The notes: generated from the sequence alone by a model not told the origin. Positions 18,495 to 27,855 are shown, counted from the stretch's first letter. The stretch is 64,000 nucleotides of DNA from Echinicola vietnamensis DSM 17526 (GCF_000325705.1 NC_019904.1:2041001-2105000), one strand, 5' to 3'. Made by a program: numbers and translations.

Positions 18495-18698
18495 AACACC
18501 TTCCTAGCCATGGGTGAAGCCCATGGTAAATTTGCCCATCAACATTTCCGTTTTAACCGCATTTCCCTCTCTATTCCCCATAAATTCCCGCTAAAACCCA
18601 TTCGTGCGGATAGCGCAAAACCATCATTTAACGGTGTGGAATTTTCTTTCACAAGAACATATTAAAATTCATCCCCCCAGAAATAATGCCTGATCCCA
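18495..18698 (-). repeat. Dispersed repeat R2, copy 1 (reverse orientation)
   Basis: Read on the minus strand this matches 41398-41602. It begins GGATCAGGCATTATTTCTGG, passes GAATGGGTTTTAGCGGGAA and AATGCGGTTAAAACGGAAA, and ends in the hairpin CCATGGGCTTCACCCATGG. No coding frame is conserved between copies. Confidence 0.85.
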
Positions 18699-18728
18699 CA
18701 TCATGCGGGTTCAAACCCTCCTTGGCGG

Positions 18729-19295
18729 TCAAGTTAGTTTGTCTAGCCCGACACGCGGTTTTTCCTTCAGCTTCTTATAGGAAGAAGGCGTCATTCCGGT
18801 GTTTTTTTTGAATTGTCCGGACAAATGCTGGACGCTGCTATAGCCAAGCTTCCAAGCAATTTCACTCAATTGAAGCTCTTGATTGAAAAGGAGTTCTTTT
18901 ACTTTTTCTAATTTTAGTTTGATGAAGTACTTTTCGATGGTGATGCCCTCTCGGATACTGAAAAGGTGGCTCATCTTACTGTAATCTTCACCAATTTCAT
19001 TTCCAAGGTGCTTGGCCAGACTCAGGGATGCTGGAATTTCCTCCAATAACAGCAGTTCATGCAACAGGTTTTTGATGCGTTCGATGAGGCGGTTTTCAGG
19101 AGTTTGTATTAGCCCAAACCCCAACTTCTCCAATTGGGCTTCCAGTGCTTTGATTTGGGAGGCCTCTGGTAGGCTTGGCAGCGTCACTTTGCCAAGTGCT
19201 ACCTTGTCAAAAAATATGTTTTGTTCCTTTAATGTACTTTCCACAGCCATGATACAGCGTGGACAGACCATGTTTCTAACTAATAATTCAGCCAT
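18729..19295 (-). CDS. HMA-like domain fused to AraC-type DNA-binding domain
   Basis: This 188-residue regulator starts with a heavy-metal-associated-like domain (about residues 1-65) bearing MVCPRC at 9-14, the MxCxxC metal-binding motif. A helical linker follows, then an AraC double helix-turn-helix (about 90-180: EGITIEKYFIKLKLEKVKEL, SEIAWKLGYSSVQHLSGQFK, TGMTPSSYKKL). This architecture recurs in Bacteroidota and suggests a cytoplasmic copper or other soft-metal sensor. Metal sensing is inferred from the motif. No efflux pump or copper gene is adjacent. A candidate promoter lies at 19422-19429. Confidence 0.85.
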   Translation of the reverse strand: MAELLVRNMVCPRCIMAVESTLKEQNIFFDKVALGKVTLPSLPEASQIKALEAQLEKLGFGLIQTPENRLIERIKNLLHELLLLEEIPASLSLAKHLGNEIGEDYSKMSHLFSIREGITIEKYFIKLKLEKVKELLFNQELQLSEIAWKLGYSSVQHLSGQFKKNTGMTPSSYKKLKEKPRVGLDKLT

Positions 19296-19421
19296 ACTCT
19301 CTTATACCGAAATTAGGCATGCTAGGTTTTGTTTTTTCGGGAAGAGATGAAGCTGGTTTAAGGGAAGATGAGTGGTGGATAGGTGATGGGTTTTGCGTGG
19401 AGGTGTATGGTTATGATGCTG

Positions 19422-19429
19422 CAAACATA
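19422..19429 (-). promoter_or_regulatory. Candidate -7 promoter element for HMA-AraC gene
   Basis: The minus strand reads TATGTTTG followed by C, the Bacteroidota -7 pattern, about 127 nt upstream of the regulator start. The -33 element is poor (AATT at the right spacing), so this is only a candidate. Confidence 0.4.
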
Positions 19430-19495
19430 TTTTGGGGGCAATGTTGAAGAATTGGATGGACTGGAGTAGCTTTGTTGTAACCAGATTGTTAGATT

Positions 19496-21481
19496 ATGGC
19501 TCCAAACATGGTTTTTGACAGGAAGGATTTGTCGGATGGCGATCTCCTTCATTTTTATGAAATGTTACTCATGCCACGTAAGATCGAGGAGAAGATGCTC
19601 CTGCTTCTCCGGCAAGGCAAAATATCCAAATGGTTTAGTGGTTGGGGACAGGAAGCCATTTCCATCGCCGCGGTGATGGCCATGAGAGAGGACGAGTTTT
19701 TGCTGCCCATGCACCGAAATCTGGGTGTTTTTACCGGCAGGGGGCTTCCTTTGGGGAAGTTGTTTGCCCAATTTCAAGGGAAGTATTCCGGTTTTACGAA
19801 AGGCCGTGACCGGTCATTCCATTTTGGATCGGTCGCTCATCATGTGGTGGGGATGATTTCCCACTTGGGACCACAGTTAGCCGTGGCCGACGGGATTGCA
19901 TTGGCGAGCAAGCTGGGAGGAGAGCGCAAGGCGACGTTGGTGTTTACCGGAGACGGGGCCACTTCTGAAGGGGACTTTCACGAGGCGCTGAACGTAGCTG
20001 CTGTTTGGCAGCTGCCGGTGATTTTTGTAGTAGAGCATAATGGCTACGGGCTTTCCACTCCCAGTGCTGAGCAATTTCGTTTTAAGCAATTTATCGATAA
20101 AGGGCCTGGCTATGGCATGGAAGCCGTGAAAGTGGATGGCAACAACGTGCTGGAGCTGTATCATGCATTGTCCGGAATCGCTGAAGACATTCGGCACCGC
20201 CCAAGGCCTTTTTTGGTGGAGGCCATGACGTACCGCATGCGGGGGCATGAGGAGTCATCAGGGACCAAATATGTGCCAAAAGCGTATTTTGAGGAAGGAG
20301 AAAAGTACGATCCAGTACGCAATTTTGAGGACTACTTGCAGGAAATAGGAGTGCTTGACCAGTCTGCTAAGGGTGTGATAGAGAAGAGACTTTCGGAGCA
20401 GATAGAGGCAGGACTGGCTTCTGCCTTTTCGGCAGAATTTCCTGTGGCAGGTGAAGAAGAACTTGCGGATGTGTATTGCCCTTCTGAGGGGAAGCCCAAA
20501 GAGCCACATTCTTCCGCTACGACAGAAAAAAGATTGGTGGATGCCATCAGCGATGGTTTGCGTTTAAGCATGCGGCAATTTTCAAATTTGGTCCTGATGG
20601 GGCAGGATATTGGCGAGTATGGAGGGGCCTTCAAGGTGACAGCAGGTTTTTTAAGTGAATTTGGTGCGGAACGGGTGCGCAACACGCCGCTATGTGAAAG
20701 TGCGATCATTGGCGCAGCATTGGGGCTTTCCGTAAAAGGATTTAAATCGGTGGTGGAAATGCAGTTTGCGGATTTTGTAAGCTGTGGGTTTAACCAGATC
20801 GTCAATAACCTGGCCAAGGTCCATTACCGATGGGGACAGCATGCCGATGTGGTCATCAGAATGCCGACGGGTGCTGGAGTGGGAGCAGGTCCCTTTCATT
20901 CACAGTCTAATGAGGCTTGGTTTTTCCATACGCCTGGGCTGAAAATTCTCTATCCATCTTCTCCGCAGGATGCCAAGGGGTTGCTTGCCGCCGCCATTGA
21001 GGACCCCAATCCCTGCCTGTTTTTTGAACATAAGGCCCTTTATCGTTCCGTTATAGGTCAAGTTCCGGATGAATATTATACCGTGGAAATAGGGAAGGCA
21101 CACTTGGTGAAGGAAGGCGACCAAGCGACCGTGGTGACATATGGCATGGGCGTGCATTGGGCGAAAAGGGTCATGGAGTCCCTTGATGTCCGTGTTGATT
21201 TGTTGGACTTGAGGACCTTGTTGCCTTGGGACAAGGAGGCGGTGGAAAAATCCGTGAAGAAAACCAACAAAGTAATGATCCTGCACGAGGACTGCTTGAC
21301 TGGCGGCATCGGGGCAGAAATAGCCGCTTGGATCAGCGAGCATTGTTTTGAGTGCTTGGATGCGCCAGTGATGCGGGAGGGGAGTTTGGATACGCCAGTG
21401 CCATTCGCGGCAAACTTAGAGGAGAATTTCCTCCCCGAAAATCGCTTTAAAGATAAATTAATGGCCCTGTTGGCGTATTGA
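19496..21481 (+). CDS. Fused alpha/beta E1 subunit of 2-oxoacid dehydrogenase complex
   Basis: This 661-residue thiamine-diphosphate enzyme joins both E1 halves in one chain. The alpha half (about 1-330) carries the TPP motif GDG at 152-154 with N182 in VVEHNGYGLS, and the phosphorylation-loop-like YRMRGHEESS. The beta half begins near residue 340 and contains GEYGGAFKVTAGFLSEFGAE and RVRNTPLCESAIIGAALG. It would decarboxylate a 2-oxoacid, probably branched-chain, and pass the acyl group to a lipoyl E2 component. No E2 or E3 gene is in the window. Fused E1 of this length is common in Bacteroidota. The substrate is inferred. Confidence 0.9.
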   Translation: MAPNMVFDRKDLSDGDLLHFYEMLLMPRKIEEKMLLLLRQGKISKWFSGWGQEAISIAAVMAMREDEFLLPMHRNLGVFTGRGLPLGKLFAQFQGKYSGFTKGRDRSFHFGSVAHHVVGMISHLGPQLAVADGIALASKLGGERKATLVFTGDGATSEGDFHEALNVAAVWQLPVIFVVEHNGYGLSTPSAEQFRFKQFIDKGPGYGMEAVKVDGNNVLELYHALSGIAEDIRHRPRPFLVEAMTYRMRGHEESSGTKYVPKAYFEEGEKYDPVRNFEDYLQEIGVLDQSAKGVIEKRLSEQIEAGLASAFSAEFPVAGEEELADVYCPSEGKPKEPHSSATTEKRLVDAISDGLRLSMRQFSNLVLMGQDIGEYGGAFKVTAGFLSEFGAERVRNTPLCESAIIGAALGLSVKGFKSVVEMQFADFVSCGFNQIVNNLAKVHYRWGQHADVVIRMPTGAGVGAGPFHSQSNEAWFFHTPGLKILYPSSPQDAKGLLAAAIEDPNPCLFFEHKALYRSVIGQVPDEYYTVEIGKAHLVKEGDQATVVTYGMGVHWAKRVMESLDVRVDLLDLRTLLPWDKEAVEKSVKKTNKVMILHEDCLTGGIGAEIAAWISEHCFECLDAPVMREGSLDTPVPFAANLEENFLPENRFKDKLMALLAY

Positions 21482-21487
21482 TGACGG

Positions 21488-22285
21488 TTAAGGGAGGACC
21501 TTGAGCTGGTCGCCTACCTTTACCACCCCTTTTCCCAGGGCGATCAAGTTTTGGCCGAAAAGGACTTTTTTTTCTCTAAGCCGATATTTAGACAGGGTTT
21601 TCAGGGGCTCTTTTCCTTTGGTGCCGGTCTGCTGGTCCACGGTGGTCAAGACACAGCGAGCACAGGGTTTGGTTACCTTGAAAGTACATGATCCTATTTG
21701 GATAGACTTCCACTGATCTTCTTCAAATGCTCCGCATCCATTGACTACGATGTTTGGGCGGAAGCGCTCCATGGGGACGGGGTGTTCCAGGCGGCCGTTC
21801 AGGTCGTCAAGGGAGGCTTGACTGATCAGGAGATAGGGCATGGCGTCTGCAAAACTGACTGTTTCATCATGGACGGCATATTTTTCCTTGATTGACCGGT
21901 TGGTGTTTTCCGGCATGAACACCAAATGGCATGGCATATCCAGCATCTTTGAAAACCATTGGTCTATTTCGGGCTTGACCTTTTGCCCCAGCACCACGTC
22001 GTCCCAGATTTCCACCTCCATAAAATGGTCGGTTTCAGGGGTGAAGGGGACGGAAATTTGCTGGTCCGGATGGTGTTTGTGGTGTACTGTGAGCCCTTGG
22101 TCAGTGAGTTCCACCTGCAATAGGGCCATGATGTGCAACGACCGCTGGGTCATGAATTTACCCGCATGATCCACCAACATCCATCTTCGGTCCCATTGGA
22201 AGCCTTTGATAAATGCTGTAGAGGTATTTAATCGGATTCCTCCAAGGGATTTTATGGGATAGATGTATAAGTCCTGAACTTCCAT
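21488..22285 (-). CDS. MOSC domain protein with N-terminal beta-barrel
   Basis: This 265-residue protein has the MOSC N-terminal barrel (VQDLYIYPIKSLGGIRL at 3-19, then the RRWMLVD stretch near 33) and the MOSC domain (about 120-260). It includes RFRPNIVVNG and the conserved cysteine in KPCARCVLTTVDQQTG. Eukaryotic mARC and bacterial YcbX of this family carry molybdenum cofactor and reduce N-hydroxylated compounds; the same is possible here. It converges with the E1 gene, with 6 nt between the stops. Confidence 0.88.
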   Translation of the reverse strand: MEVQDLYIYPIKSLGGIRLNTSTAFIKGFQWDRRWMLVDHAGKFMTQRSLHIMALLQVELTDQGLTVHHKHHPDQQISVPFTPETDHFMEVEIWDDVVLGQKVKPEIDQWFSKMLDMPCHLVFMPENTNRSIKEKYAVHDETVSFADAMPYLLISQASLDDLNGRLEHPVPMERFRPNIVVNGCGAFEEDQWKSIQIGSCTFKVTKPCARCVLTTVDQQTGTKGKEPLKTLSKYRLREKKVLFGQNLIALGKGVVKVGDQLKVLP

Positions 22286-22403
22286 GTCTTTATTTTAATG
22301 GTCTAATTTAAGTTTTTGGACTGAAAAAATCATGGAAAGAAAGCATCAAGATTGGAAAAAGAGGTGAGGTAAAAGGTACACGGCCCGAGTGCAACTGCCG
22401 CTT

Positions 22404-22634
22404 TTAAAGTGATTCCCAACTTTTCAGGAATTCCTGTGGTCGGTCAGGGGGGATAGGGAAACATTTTGATATGACGTGTTCAGGGGATGAAGTGCTTGTC
22501 TTGGGGTTGACATGTGTCATATTGTTTTCGGATAGAGACGCTTCTTTCCATTCAGAAATGAAAAAGGACACAAGCATCCCGATGAGCAGTACCAGTAACC
22601 ATCTAAGTCGTTCATTCCGCCGCGAAGCATTCAT
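22404..22634 (-). CDS. Small single-pass membrane protein, unknown
   Basis: This 76-residue open frame has one hydrophobic segment (about 11-26, LRWLLVLLIGMLVSFFI) after a basic start (MNASRRNER), and a polar tail with proline near the end. No family is recognised. It lies between the MOSC gene and a long gap before dnaK, and there is no clear ribosome binding site or promoter. It may be real, because the topology is sensible, but a chance frame cannot be excluded. Confidence 0.4.
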   Translation of the reverse strand: MNASRRNERLRWLLVLLIGMLVSFFISEWKEASLSENNMTHVNPKTSTSSPEHVISKCFPIPPDRPQEFLKSWESL

Positions 22635-23059
22635 GTCAAAATTTATTTAATGTTCTTAATAATGTGCCGTGATTTCAAAACAAAAGTGCCTAGCCCAAGT
22701 GGCTCCGAGCATGTGCTAGTCATGCCCTTCTAAAGAATAGATGCACCTTTAGGTGAAATGGTTGCATGAATTTCTTCAGAATCGTGCTTTTTTTAAAATA
22801 AATGTGACCAACTGCTGGCAGAAAGGGATGGGATGATAAAAGCATGTGGACAAGAAGAAAATTAAGGGGCAGTTAAACAGGAAAACTGCGAAAAAGGGAA
22901 TAGAAAAATGAAGGGATGGGGTGAGTAGTGTGGTGAAGATCCAAAAAAGGTGACAAGGATGCATGATTTCAGGAGATCCTTGACAGCATAATGACCGGAG
23001 TGGAAGAGAGGATGTCATATTTGCTGCCAATCTGGCACAGGTAAAGTCAAAAAATGGGT
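22635..23059. other. Gene-free region upstream of dnaK
   Basis: About 425 nt with no convincing coding frame. A 105-codon minus-strand frame here has random-looking composition and is not called. Near the right end the heptamer TGGCACA occurs twice (23034 and 23060); the second belongs to the sigma-54-like site described separately. Confidence 0.5.
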
Positions 23060-23075
23060 TGGCACATGACTTGTT
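23060..23075 (+). promoter_or_regulatory. Sigma-54-like promoter element upstream of dnaK
   Basis: TGGCACATGACTTGTT matches the -24/-12 consensus TGGCACRNNNNTTGCW at every fixed position except T for C in the -12 element. It would start transcription about 12 nt further on, leaving a leader of about 55 nt before dnaK. The assignment is from sequence likeness only. Confidence 0.4.
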
Positions 23076-23141
23076 AATTATGTTTTCGAGCAAATAAGCG
23101 AATTACGAAAACAAGAAATAAATTAAGAAATACAATTAGTT

Positions 23142-25082
23142 ATGGGAAAAATTATTGGTATAGACTTGGGAACCACAAACTCCTGCGTAGCCGTAATGGA
23201 GGGTAACGAACCGGTGGTTATCCAAAACAGTGAGGGAAGAAGAACCACTCCTTCCATTGTGGCATTTTTGGACAATGGAAATGGAGAACGAAAAGTAGGT
23301 GATCCTGCCAAAAGACAAGCTATCACCAACCCAGCCAATACCATTTCATCCGTGAAAAGGTTTATGGGTAAAAAATTCTCTGAGGTATCCGATGAGAAAA
23401 AGCATGCTTCCTATAAAGTAGAGCAAGGAGCTAACGATACGGTAGCCGTAAAGATAGGCGACAGAAGCTATACTCCTCAGGAGCTTTCTGCTATGATTCT
23501 TCAAAAAATGAAGTCCACAGCAGAAGATTTCTTGGGTCAGGAAGTCACAGAAGCCGTGATTACCGTTCCAGCATACTTTAATGATGCTGAGCGTCAAGCG
23601 ACCAAGGAGGCTGGCCAAATTGCCGGGCTGGACGTGAAACGTATCATTAACGAGCCTACTGCCGCAGCCTTGGCCTATGGTATGGACAAGAAGGATCAAG
23701 ACATGAAAATCGCGGTGTATGACCTTGGTGGTGGTACCTTCGATATTTCAATCCTTGAGTTGGGTGATGGTGTATTTGAAGTGAAGTCTACCAACGGTGA
23801 CGTACACTTGGGTGGTGATGACTTTGACCAAGTGATCATCAACTGGCTAGCGGATGAATTCAAGAGTGAAGAAGATATTGATTTGAAGCAAGACCCAATG
23901 GCCCTTCAGCGTTTGAAAGAAGCTGCTGAAAAGGCTAAAATCGAACTTTCGAGTTCTTCCTCTACAGAAATCAACTTGCCATACATCACTGCGACCCAAA
24001 GCGGTCCGAAGCACTTGGTAAGAAACCTGAGCCGTGCAAAATTCGAGCAGCTTTCCGAAGATTTGGTGAGACGTTCTCTCGAACCATGTAAGAAAGCGCT
24101 TTCTGATGCAGGACTATCTGCTTCTGAAATCGATGAAGTGATCTTGGTAGGGGGTTCTACCCGTATCCCTAAAATCCAGGAAGAAGTAGAGAAGTTCTTT
24201 GGTAAGAAGCCTTCCAAAGGCGTAAACCCTGACGAGGTAGTTGCCATTGGTGCAGCGATCCAAGGTGGTGTATTGACCGGAGAGGTGAAAGACGTATTGC
24301 TATTGGATGTGACGCCACTTTCCTTGGGTATCGAGACCATGGGTGGTGTGTCCACGAAGTTGATCGAGGCGAATACGACCATTCCTTCCAAGAAGTCAGA
24401 GGTGTTCTCTACAGCTGCAGATAACCAGCCGGCTGTGGACATCCACGTGCTTCAAGGAGAGCGTCCATTGGCGAAGGACAACCGAAGCATCGGTAGGTTC
24501 CAACTTGCGGATATTCCGCCAGCACCAAGAGGCGTTCCTCAAATTGAAGTGACGTTTGACATTGATGCGAACGGTATCCTTCATGTGTCGGCCAAAGACA
24601 AGGGCACAGGAAAAGAGCAAAAGATCAAGATCGAAGCTTCTTCTGGACTTTCAGATGACGAAATCGAAAGAATGAAAAAAGAAGCAGAGGCTAACGCTGC
24701 TTCTGATAAAGAAGAGAAAGAAAAAATCGAGAAGCTTAACCAAGCAGACAGCTTGATTTTCCAAACGGAGAAGCAGCTGAAAGAATTTGGTGATAAGCTA
24801 TCCGATGCTAACAAGACCAATATCAACGGTGCGTTGGAAAAACTGAAGACTGCACACCAATCACAGGATCTGGCTGCTATCACACCAGCCATCGAGGAGC
24901 TTAACAAAGCTTGGGAAGCAGCATCCACTGAGATGTACAATGCCACCCAAGGAGCTGCCGGTGCGGAAGGTGCTGCTGGAGCTGGTGCAGGAGAGGGAGC
25001 CTCTGCTGATGCCGGAGCGGAATCTGGTGATGGCGTGTCTGATGTAGATTATGAAGAAGTAAACGAAGAAGATAAGAAATAA
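23142..25082 (+). CDS. dnaK: Chaperone DnaK (Hsp70)
   Basis: This 646-residue Hsp70 starts [21 protein letters not shown]. Other ATPase-domain motifs are [27 protein letters not shown] and [13 protein letters not shown]. The interdomain linker is near residue 390 ([17 protein letters not shown]), and substrate and lid domains follow. The tail is rich in Ala, Gly and Glu and ends [15 protein letters not shown], the usual bacterial end. It folds and protects proteins with DnaJ and GrpE, neither of which is in the window. It is followed by its own terminator, so it is a single-gene unit. Confidence 0.98.
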   Translation: MGKIIGIDLGTTNSCVAVMEGNEPVVIQNSEGRRTTPSIVAFLDNGNGERKVGDPAKRQAITNPANTISSVKRFMGKKFSEVSDEKKHASYKVEQGANDTVAVKIGDRSYTPQELSAMILQKMKSTAEDFLGQEVTEAVITVPAYFNDAERQATKEAGQIAGLDVKRIINEPTAAALAYGMDKKDQDMKIAVYDLGGGTFDISILELGDGVFEVKSTNGDVHLGGDDFDQVIINWLADEFKSEEDIDLKQDPMALQRLKEAAEKAKIELSSSSSTEINLPYITATQSGPKHLVRNLSRAKFEQLSEDLVRRSLEPCKKALSDAGLSASEIDEVILVGGSTRIPKIQEEVEKFFGKKPSKGVNPDEVVAIGAAIQGGVLTGEVKDVLLLDVTPLSLGIETMGGVSTKLIEANTTIPSKKSEVFSTAADNQPAVDIHVLQGERPLAKDNRSIGRFQLADIPPAPRGVPQIEVTFDIDANGILHVSAKDKGTGKEQKIKIEASSGLSDDEIERMKKEAEANAASDKEEKEKIEKLNQADSLIFQTEKQLKEFGDKLSDANKTNINGALEKLKTAHQSQDLAAITPAIEELNKAWEAASTEMYNATQGAAGAEGAAGAGAGEGASADAGAESGDGVSDVDYEEVNEEDKK

Positions 25083-25105
25083 TATTCTTCGGGATTCCTA
25101 AAACA

Positions 25106-25136
25106 AAAGCATCTCGAGCAATCGAGGTGCTTTTTG
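25106..25136 (+). terminator. Rho-independent terminator after dnaK
   Basis: A 12-bp stem (AAAGCATCTCGA with TCGAGGTGCTTT, one G-T pair) with a 4-nt loop, followed by TTTGTTTG, 23 nt after the stop codon. Confidence 0.85.
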
Positions 25137-25195
25137 TTTGTTTGGCCCCATTAGTTTCCCCAAGAGCAAGTCAGGCATCGGTGATGCCGCTTTCG

Positions 25196-25330
25196 GTTTT
25201 CGAGGATCAATCCGAAAAGTTGGGGATTGGCAGTTTGCTTACTGGTAAAACCACGAATAAATAAAAATGCCATAACGTCCCAAAGACACCAAATGGATGC
25301 TATATCTTGGACTTAAAGGAATTGGCGTCT
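25196..25330 (+). repeat. Dispersed repeat R3, longest plus-strand copy
   Basis: This stretch contains GGATCAATCCGAAAAGTTGG, AAAAATGCCATAACGTCCCA and CTTGGACTTAAAGGAATTG. The same order of words occurs in reverse at 52690-52860 and, weakly, at 47987-48080. It fills the gap between dnaK and the GroES-like gene together with the dnaK terminator. Confidence 0.65.
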
Positions 25331-25414
25331 AGCGGTGATTCCTTGCGGTTTCGGTGAAGCAACGCCTTAAGTAATGGGGTCGTTTTGGTAGAAATTTGAG
25401 AAAAGCAGGAAACC

Positions 25415-25789
25415 ATGCGTTTGACAGAAGACAATAAATTGAAAAAATTGGTGGTCGTGGGAGACCGGGTGTTAATCAAGCTCAAAAAGGCAAATGAGAA
25501 AACTTCCAGTGGTTTATACCTGCCACCAGGGGTACAGGAAAAAGAGAAGGTACAGCAAGGCTATATCATGAAAGCTGGTCCTGGTTATCCCATTCCCATG
25601 CATGTAGAAGAGGATGAGCCTTGGAAAGAGAAAGATGAGAATATCCGTTATGTGCCTTTGCAGGCCAAAGAGGGTGATTTGGCTATATTTCTATTAAACG
25701 GGGCACATGAAGTCATCTATGAGGGAGAGAAGTTTTACATTGTTTCGCAAAGTGCCATTTTGATGCTGGAGCGGGAAGAGGAGCTTTGA
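25415..25789 (+). CDS. Divergent GroES-like co-chaperonin domain protein
   Basis: This 124-residue protein is a Cpn10 fold. VVVGDRVLIKLKKANEKTSSGLYLPPGVQEKEKVQQG matches the start and mobile-loop region in pieces, and the end IVSQSAILMLEREEEL matches the closing strand. It is longer than GroES (about 95 residues) because of an insertion with HVEEDEPWKEKDENIRY in the middle. No groEL is adjacent, unlike true groES. Similar stand-alone proteins occur in Bacteroidota. Whether it caps GroEL is unknown. It converges with the ABC exporter and shares a terminator with it. Confidence 0.8.
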   Translation: MRLTEDNKLKKLVVVGDRVLIKLKKANEKTSSGLYLPPGVQEKEKVQQGYIMKAGPGYPIPMHVEEDEPWKEKDENIRYVPLQAKEGDLAIFLLNGAHEVIYEGEKFYIVSQSAILMLEREEEL

Positions 25790-25852
25790 TAAGTGGTGTC
25801 AGCTAGCTAAACTGACAATAGGTCAAGGGCACAGCGCAGCAGTTATGAAATG

Positions 25853-25896
25853 AAAAAAGGCTTTGGCGGGGTTAAACCCTGCCAAAGCCTTTTTTA
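25853..25896. terminator. Bidirectional terminator between convergent genes
   Basis: The stem AAAAAAGGCTTTGGC and its perfect complement GCCAAAGCCTTTTTT close a 13-nt loop that can itself pair (GGG with CCC). A-runs and T-runs on both sides allow termination of the GroES-like gene and of the exporter. Confidence 0.9.
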
Positions 25897-25917
25897 TATA
25901 TGAGTTTTTCCGGTACG

Positions 25918-27708
25918 TTACTTTTCCATGGTTTCGCCGGATTGTGTTTGCTTTTCGTAAAGTTCAGCATACACACCTTTGCTGGCCATCAATGTTTCGT
26001 GCGACCCTTCTTCCACGAGTTTGCCATCATCGAGTACGATGATTTTGTCGGCCAGTTTGGCAGAAGATACCCGGTGAGAGATGATGATGGAGGTTCTGCC
26101 TTCCATAATGCCTTTGAGAGCATTGAGGATGACATTTTCCGTTTTGGTGTCCACTGCAGAAAGGCAGTCGTCAAGCAATAAAATAGAAGGATCTTTGGCA
26201 ATGGCCCTGGCAATGGAGACTCGTTGTTTCTGTCCACCACTAAGGGTGATGCCCCGTTCTCCAAGTCGGGTTTCGAATCCATTAGGGAAATCCATGATGT
26301 TTTGGTATACATCGGCGTCTTTTGCCGCTTTTTCGACTACTTCTTGCGGGATGTGGTCCAGTCCAAAGCCGATGTTGTTGGAAATGCTATCGCTAAAAAG
26401 GAAAACATCTTGAGGTACGTAGCCGATATTTTTACGGAGGTGTGAAAGGTCGTAAGCTTTTAAGGGATGGTCATCCACGATAATCTCACCCGATACAGGG
26501 TCGTACATTCGCATGAGCAGGTTGGCGATGGTGGATTTTCCGGATCCCGTCGTGCCGATGATTGCGAGTGATTCTCCAGCATGGATGGAGAAGGAGACGT
26601 TTTTCAGGGCTTTGATTCCAGAATCAGGGTATTCAAAAGATATGTCTTGGAACTTTATTGTGCCATGGATGTCTTCGGTAAGGTGTTCGTCACTGGTGAT
26701 GGTGTTTTTTTCATCCAGGAATTCATTGATTCTGGTCTGGGAAGCAGCGGCCCGCTGCACAATGCTGGTAATCCATCCTAGGGAAGTTACTGGCCAGGTC
26801 AGCATGTTGACGTAGAGGATGAACTCCGCGATTACCCCATAGCCAATGGTGCCGTCGATCACCTGATTTCCACCTACGTATACGGTAATGATGGTGCTTA
26901 TGCCGACCAGTCCCATGATCAGGGGGAAGAATAGCGCTTGTACTTTGGTGAGGCTGATGGATTTTTCCTTGTAATCTTCACTTGCTGTTGCGAATTTATG
27001 GCTGCTGTCTTCCTCCCGGACAAAAGCTTTGAGCACTCGAATGCCGGAAAAGGATTCCTGTACAAAGGTACTCAGTCCGCTAAGGCTGCGCTGGATCTTC
27101 TCAGAGCGCTCATTGATCATGTTGTTGACAATGTAAATGCTGATGGAGAGTACCGGAAGCGGTAAAAGGGAATAAATGGTCAGCGGAACATTGACGGTCA
27201 GCATGTAGCCAATTACCAATGGGAAGAGTACCAGTAGGTTGATGCCATACATTAAGGCAGGGCCGAAATACATTCGTACGCGGCTTACGTCTTCAGTAAT
27301 GCGGGCCATCAGGTCTCCGGTGCTGTTTTTCCTGTAAAAACTTAGCGGCAGCTGTTGGTAATGCGCGAAAATCTCATTTTTCAAATCATACTCGATCAAT
27401 CGAGACATCACAATGATGGTTTGTCTGATCAGAAATAGAAAGAACCCCCTTAGAAAGGCCATGGCGAGGATCAGTACCCCAAATACAAAGATGAAATCCA
27501 GGAAAGCAGCACGAATGCTTGCGGTACTTGCTCCTTGCTCAAACATCTGATAAAAGCTGAAACTTTCCACGACATAATCGATGGCGACCCTTACCAGTTG
27601 GGCAGGGATCATGACGAAAATATTGGAAATAATAGTAAAGAGTATCCCTAAAAGCAGATATCCTTTATATTTATAGAGGTATTTGTTCAGTCTCCAGAGT
27701 GAGCTCAC
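25918..27708 (-). CDS. ABC exporter (fused permease and ATPase)
   Basis: This 596-residue half-transporter has six membrane helices in about 1-320 and a nucleotide-binding domain in about 350-580. The motifs are Walker A GTTGSGKST, signature LSGGQKQRV, Walker B ILLLDDCLSAVD and H-loop IISHRVSS. The second acidic residue after Walker B is D-C instead of the usual D-E (LLLDDC), so the catalytic base is aspartate. That feature marks one half of heterodimeric exporters in some families; here the partner, if any, is elsewhere. The substrate is unknown. It is divergent from leucine dehydrogenase. Confidence 0.88.
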   Translation of the reverse strand: MSSLWRLNKYLYKYKGYLLLGILFTIISNIFVMIPAQLVRVAIDYVVESFSFYQMFEQGASTASIRAAFLDFIFVFGVLILAMAFLRGFFLFLIRQTIIVMSRLIEYDLKNEIFAHYQQLPLSFYRKNSTGDLMARITEDVSRVRMYFGPALMYGINLLVLFPLVIGYMLTVNVPLTIYSLLPLPVLSISIYIVNNMINERSEKIQRSLSGLSTFVQESFSGIRVLKAFVREEDSSHKFATASEDYKEKSISLTKVQALFFPLIMGLVGISTIITVYVGGNQVIDGTIGYGVIAEFILYVNMLTWPVTSLGWITSIVQRAAASQTRINEFLDEKNTITSDEHLTEDIHGTIKFQDISFEYPDSGIKALKNVSFSIHAGESLAIIGTTGSGKSTIANLLMRMYDPVSGEIIVDDHPLKAYDLSHLRKNIGYVPQDVFLFSDSISNNIGFGLDHIPQEVVEKAAKDADVYQNIMDFPNGFETRLGERGITLSGGQKQRVSIARAIAKDPSILLLDDCLSAVDTKTENVILNALKGIMEGRTSIIISHRVSSAKLADKIIVLDDGKLVEEGSHETLMASKGVYAELYEKQTQSGETMEK

Positions 27709-27800
27709 GAAATAAAAATTTTTAAATAGTTAATTTTGTTTTACAATAGTCTTTTTATTAGCTTTATTGTAGCATGCTTTAGAATTTAATTTTAAAGCAT

Positions 27801-27808
27801 TACCTTTG
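27801..27808 (+). promoter_or_regulatory. -7 promoter element for leucine dehydrogenase
   Basis: TACCTTTG followed by C matches the Bacteroidota -7 pattern, 48 nt before the start codon. TTTA at 27778-27781 lies at the right spacing (19 nt) for a -33 element. Confidence 0.6.
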
Positions 27809-27855
27809 CGGCAAGACTTACCCAAATATAACACAATCTAAACGTCAAAGTTCAT

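Noticed and set aside
22776..23093. 105-codon minus-strand open frame upstream of dnaK
   Set aside because: Composition (many Phe, Cys, Pro) looks random, there is no start signal, and it overlaps the dnaK control region.
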